Assembly (NCBI GenBank): GCA_964519885.1
Contig: CAZFLX010000025.1
Location: 1-31,818 of the forward strand
DNA length: 31,818 bases
Reading direction: 5' to 3'
Source of the DNA: GCA-002282575 sp964519885
GTDB taxonomy: Bacteria; Pseudomonadota; Gammaproteobacteria; Thiomicrospirales; Thiomicrospiraceae
Shown here piece by piece: positions 29,264 to 31,818 of the stretch. Position numbers and translations under genes: made by a program. Position 1 is the first letter of the stretch; every line of letters starts with the position of its first letter. A model generated the notes under the pieces. It did not search any database. It was not told where the DNA came from and saw nothing but the letters and a program-made list of their open reading frames with translations.

Positions 29264-31311
29264 GTGACAGGCTCAACCAAACTGAGCGAATCGAACACCA
29301 ACTGATCGGCAGGCACTGGACGAGCAAACCAGTAACCCTGCCCCTCATCACAGCCCCAAGCTTTAAGCATTTCATACTGAGCTTGCGTTTCAATACCTTC
29401 CGCCAACACCGTTAAGCCTAACCCGTGTCCCATACGAATAATGGTTTTGACCAACACACGCACCTGTGCCTTATCTTCCAATTGCGCCACAAAGGAACGA
29501 TCAATCTTAAGGGTGTCTATGTGCAAATTGGTAATTTGTGACAGAGAAGAATAACCGGTACCAAAGTCATCTAGCGCAATGCGAATATGTCGTTGTTCTA
29601 AATGCTCAATAAAGATTTGACACACATCCTTGTCGGCAAAAGCACTCTCCGTAATTTCAACTTCCAAGCGCGACCAATCGACGCCACTTTCATCAATACG
29701 CCCGACAAAAACCTCGTGCATATTATCTAAACGCATTTGCACTGCCGACACATTCACCGCGACCTTCGGTAAATACTTGTCTTGTGCATCCCAAGTCCGC
29801 ATATCGTTTAAGACAATATCCAACACTTTTAAGCCCATCGGGTGAATTAAACCGGTTTTTTCGGCTAAGGGAATTAAACGCGCAGGCGAAACCCACTGAC
29901 CAAAACGTTGCCAGCGCACTAAAGCTTCTGCTCCCGCAAGACTTAAATCGGACAAACGATACTGGGCTTGGTAAAACACCTGTATCTGATCCTGCATCAT
30001 AGCTTGCTTCAATGCCTGCTCTAAATCCAACTCATCGTACATGGCTTGCAACAAGCCGGAATTAAATACCACCGCCCTGCCCTTACCTAAAGATTTCGCC
30101 TGATACATCGCCATATCGGCAAATCGCATCAACAAATCTCCCACTTGTGCATGCTCGGGATAACGCGCAATACCAATACTGGCATTTAAAGCTTTCGCTG
30201 GACGATAATGTTCATCCAATTCAGCGACGATGGATAGCACAAAACTGGTTATCTGATACTCTTGCGCTTCGCTGGCATCTGCGACCACCACGGCAAATTC
30301 ATCTCCACCCAATCTGCCAATGGGGAAACCAGCTATCGGCGATTCAGACCTGAGCAATCCTTCAGCGAAACGTTTGAGCAGTTCATCACCTGTGGCATGA
30401 CCCAAAGTATCATTGAACCATTTGAAATTATCTAAATCTATGTAAATTAACGATAAGCGTGACGACTGACTGAGTAGTTTTTGCAAACTCTGTTCAAAAC
30501 AGCGACGGTTAACCAAATCTGTGACCAAATCATAATGCGCTAAACGCACCAACTCCTTGTCGGCTTGTTCATAAGCGACGGTTTTTTCCAACAATCGATC
30601 ATTCAGCTTGTCTTGCAACTGAGTTTGCGCCAACCCCATTTTTACCAATCGCCACACCACAAAACTCGCTAATGCCAACAAGAGCAACAAATAAAAGCCG
30701 GTGGAATAGGTCACTATGAGCGTTAAACGCTCAATGAGCTGATTAATCATTTGCCGATTCGCATTACGTTGTTCGGCAATATAAGCGTGCATGGCATCGA
30801 GCAATGACAAGGCTTGTTCTTGAACTGGCAAAGTGGCTTGAATATATTCCTGACTTGCCAAGGCACGCTCACCCGATTTAAGCAAATCGAGCATATAGTC
30901 TTGTTGACTGCGATTCAAACTGGCCAGTTCGTAATGTTGATTCAACAAGCCGCGCTCATAGTCATCGGCGATGCGCATATAAGCTTCTCGACTCTCAACA
31001 ACGATGACCGCATCGCGTTCAAATTGTTGGATCAAGCGTTCAAAGCCGGCACTTTTCACATCAGATTCAAACAACATCTGTGCGGTCAACACCGAGCGAT
31101 TACGTGCCGAAATGATCAGCTTTTCAATCAACTCACTTTTAATAATCAGTGTTTCGGTAATGTGATGCTGTTCAACTTGTTGTTGAATAAAATACAGGTA
31201 GAAACTGCGCCACATAAGCCCAAATAAAATGAGTAGAGCAAACACACCACCCACAAACCAAGCGGAACGGTAACGATGAAAACCGAAACGATGCCACCAT
31301 TGAGTCAACAT
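29260..31311 (-). CDS. Membrane GGDEF-EAL protein (cyclic-di-GMP turnover)
   Basis: The product has 683 residues. A transmembrane helix at about 18-42, a helical periplasmic segment (about 43-197) and a second helix (198-220) form a sensor region without a domain I can name. A coiled linker leads to the GGDEF domain (about 255-420, R-L-G-G-D-E-F at 333-339) and the EAL domain (about 430-680). The EAL part has E-A-L (462-464), N-V-S, E-I-T-E-S-A-F, D-D-F-G-T-G-Y-S-S-L, K-I-D-R-S-F-V and A-E-G-I-E-T, all intact. Both cyclase and phosphodiesterase activity are possible. There is no R-x-x-D inhibitory site before GGDEF. Its start overlaps the stop of the upstream diguanylate cyclase gene (TAATG). 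Confidence 0.94.
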   Translation of the reverse strand: MLTQWWHRFGFHRYRSAWFVGGVFALLILFGLMWRSFYLYFIQQQVEQHHITETLIIKSELIEKLIISARNRSVLTAQMLFESDVKSAGFERLIQQFERDAVIVVESREAYMRIADDYERGLLNQHYELASLNRSQQDYMLDLLKSGERALASQEYIQATLPVQEQALSLLDAMHAYIAEQRNANRQMINQLIERLTLIVTYSTGFYLLLLLALASFVVWRLVKMGLAQTQLQDKLNDRLLEKTVAYEQADKELVRLAHYDLVTDLVNRRCFEQSLQKLLSQSSRLSLIYIDLDNFKWFNDTLGHATGDELLKRFAEGLLRSESPIAGFPIGRLGGDEFAVVVADASEAQEYQITSFVLSIVAELDEHYRPAKALNASIGIARYPEHAQVGDLLMRFADMAMYQAKSLGKGRAVVFNSGLLQAMYDELDLEQALKQAMMQDQIQVFYQAQYRLSDLSLAGAEALVRWQRFGQWVSPARLIPLAEKTGLIHPMGLKVLDIVLNDMRTWDAQDKYLPKVAVNVSAVQMRLDNMHEVFVGRIDESGVDWSRLEVEITESAFADKDVCQIFIEHLEQRHIRIALDDFGTGYSSLSQITNLHIDTLKIDRSFVAQLEDKAQVRVLVKTIIRMGHGLGLTVLAEGIETQAQYEMLKAWGCDEGQGYWFARPVPADQLVFDSLSLVEPVT

Positions 31312-31818
31312 TAACGTGTACTCAACACCCGGTTACGACCTGCCGCCTTAGCTTGATAGAGAGCGTCATCTGCCGCTTTAATCAGTTGCAGTTCATTTTC
31401 GGTAAAGGCACGAGGCACCGCACTCACCCCCATACTAGCGGTAATCGGCAAACGCTTACCCTTTTCATCTAATAGCTCAACATCTTCAATCAAACGTCGC
31501 ACCCTATCGGCAATGGAAATACCGGTTTGTAAATCGGCGCCGGGTAGTACCATCAGCATTTCTTCGCCACCGTAGCGAATGAGAATATCCTCATCTCGCA
31601 AGGCATCTCGCACCACTTTACTCACTTCAATCAGCACCCGATCACCCATTAAATGACCATAGGTATCGTTGATTGACTTAAAGTGATCCAAGTCAATCAT
31701 CACCACCGCTAACGGTAATTGACTGCGCTGTGCACGTTGAAACTCTTCACGCAAACGATTTAATCCGAAGCGACGGTTATAAATATCGGTAAGCGGATCC
31801 ATGGCGGCTAAATCTTGT
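31311..31818 (-). CDS. Diguanylate cyclase (GGDEF domain), C-terminal part, cut by right edge
   Basis: The frame runs off the window at 31818; the visible 168 codons include five before the first methionine (Q-D-L-A-A), so the true start lies further right. The domain begins D-P-L-T-D-I-Y-N-R-R and has D-L-D-H-F-K-S-I-N-D, the active site Y-G-G-E-E-M, and the inhibitory site R-D-E-D five residues before it. It is therefore a product-inhibited cyclase by sequence. It ends A-G-R-N-R-V-L-S-T-R. What precedes the GGDEF domain cannot be seen. Confidence 0.9.
   Translation of the reverse strand, partial: QDLAAMDPLTDIYNRRFGLNRLREEFQRAQRSQLPLAVVMIDLDHFKSINDTYGHLMGDRVLIEVSKVVRDALRDEDILIRYGGEEMLMVLPGADLQTGISIADRVRRLIEDVELLDEKGKRLPITASMGVSAVPRAFTENELQLIKAADDALYQAKAAGRNRVLSTR

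Noticed and set aside
1..31818. CRISPR arrays, rRNA genes, transposase genes or insertion-sequence ends
   Set aside because: None seen: no regularly spaced repeats, no rRNA-like stretches and no transposase motifs on either strand.

Overview
The window is a piece of a gammaproteobacterial chromosome of moderate GC content. The evidence is the family set and its arrangement: enlarged PstC and PstA permeases, a class-I glutamine synthetase with its adenylylation tyrosine, an OxyR-like gene upstream of recG, ppnN, and a hybrid peroxiredoxin/glutaredoxin. A sulfur-oxidiser or methylotroph lineage (Thiotrichales-like) would fit the redox genes, but that placement is a guess. All identifications come from reading the sequence; no database search was possible.

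Positions 1-2330 look accessory. They hold the 5' part of a glycine-rich lipoprotein gene cut by the window edge, an XRE-type regulator, a HigB/HigA-type toxin-antitoxin pair and an orphan BrnA-type antitoxin. A small Rossmann-fold protein of unknown role, tRNA-Phe(GAA) and adk (adenylate kinase) follow at 2332-3741.

Positions 3836-14258 are a phosphate block on the minus strand. In transcription order it is pstC, pstA, pstB, phoU, phoB, phoR, then a PiT-family phosphate permease, then pstS as a separate unit. Both pstC and pstS are preceded by PhoB-type direct repeats with 11-bp periodicity, each ending exactly 10 bp before a -10-like hexamer.

Positions 14185-19700 are a nitrogen block, mostly on the plus strand: glnA, a TorF-family outer-membrane protein, glnK and amtB. 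Each of the three transcription units has a sigma-54 (-24/-12) promoter with correct GG/GC spacing, and an NtrC-like site lies upstream of glnA. The pstC/glnA intergenic region therefore carries phosphate and nitrogen control elements side by side. A membrane-anchored methyltransferase of unknown role lies between glnA and torF on the minus strand.

Positions 19700-20608 are a small accessory insertion: the decayed 3' end of what looks like a DNA methyltransferase gene, a second toxin-antitoxin pair, and a nested inverted repeat.

Positions 20608-25385 are an oxidative-stress block: a glutathione-reductase-like enzyme whose coenzyme site reads as NADH-type, a peroxiredoxin-glutaredoxin fusion, Dps, a CinA-N/MoCF-domain protein coupled to a 42-residue membrane peptide, and a divergent OxyR-like regulator that keeps Cys199 but lacks the partner cysteine. 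The reductase/fusion-peroxidase pair resembles the glutathione-amide system of Chromatium. It is the most interesting part of the window.

Positions 25423-31818 hold ridA, recG and ppnN on the plus strand, then on the minus strand two coupled cyclic-di-GMP genes, a membrane GGDEF-EAL protein and a GGDEF protein cut by the right edge.
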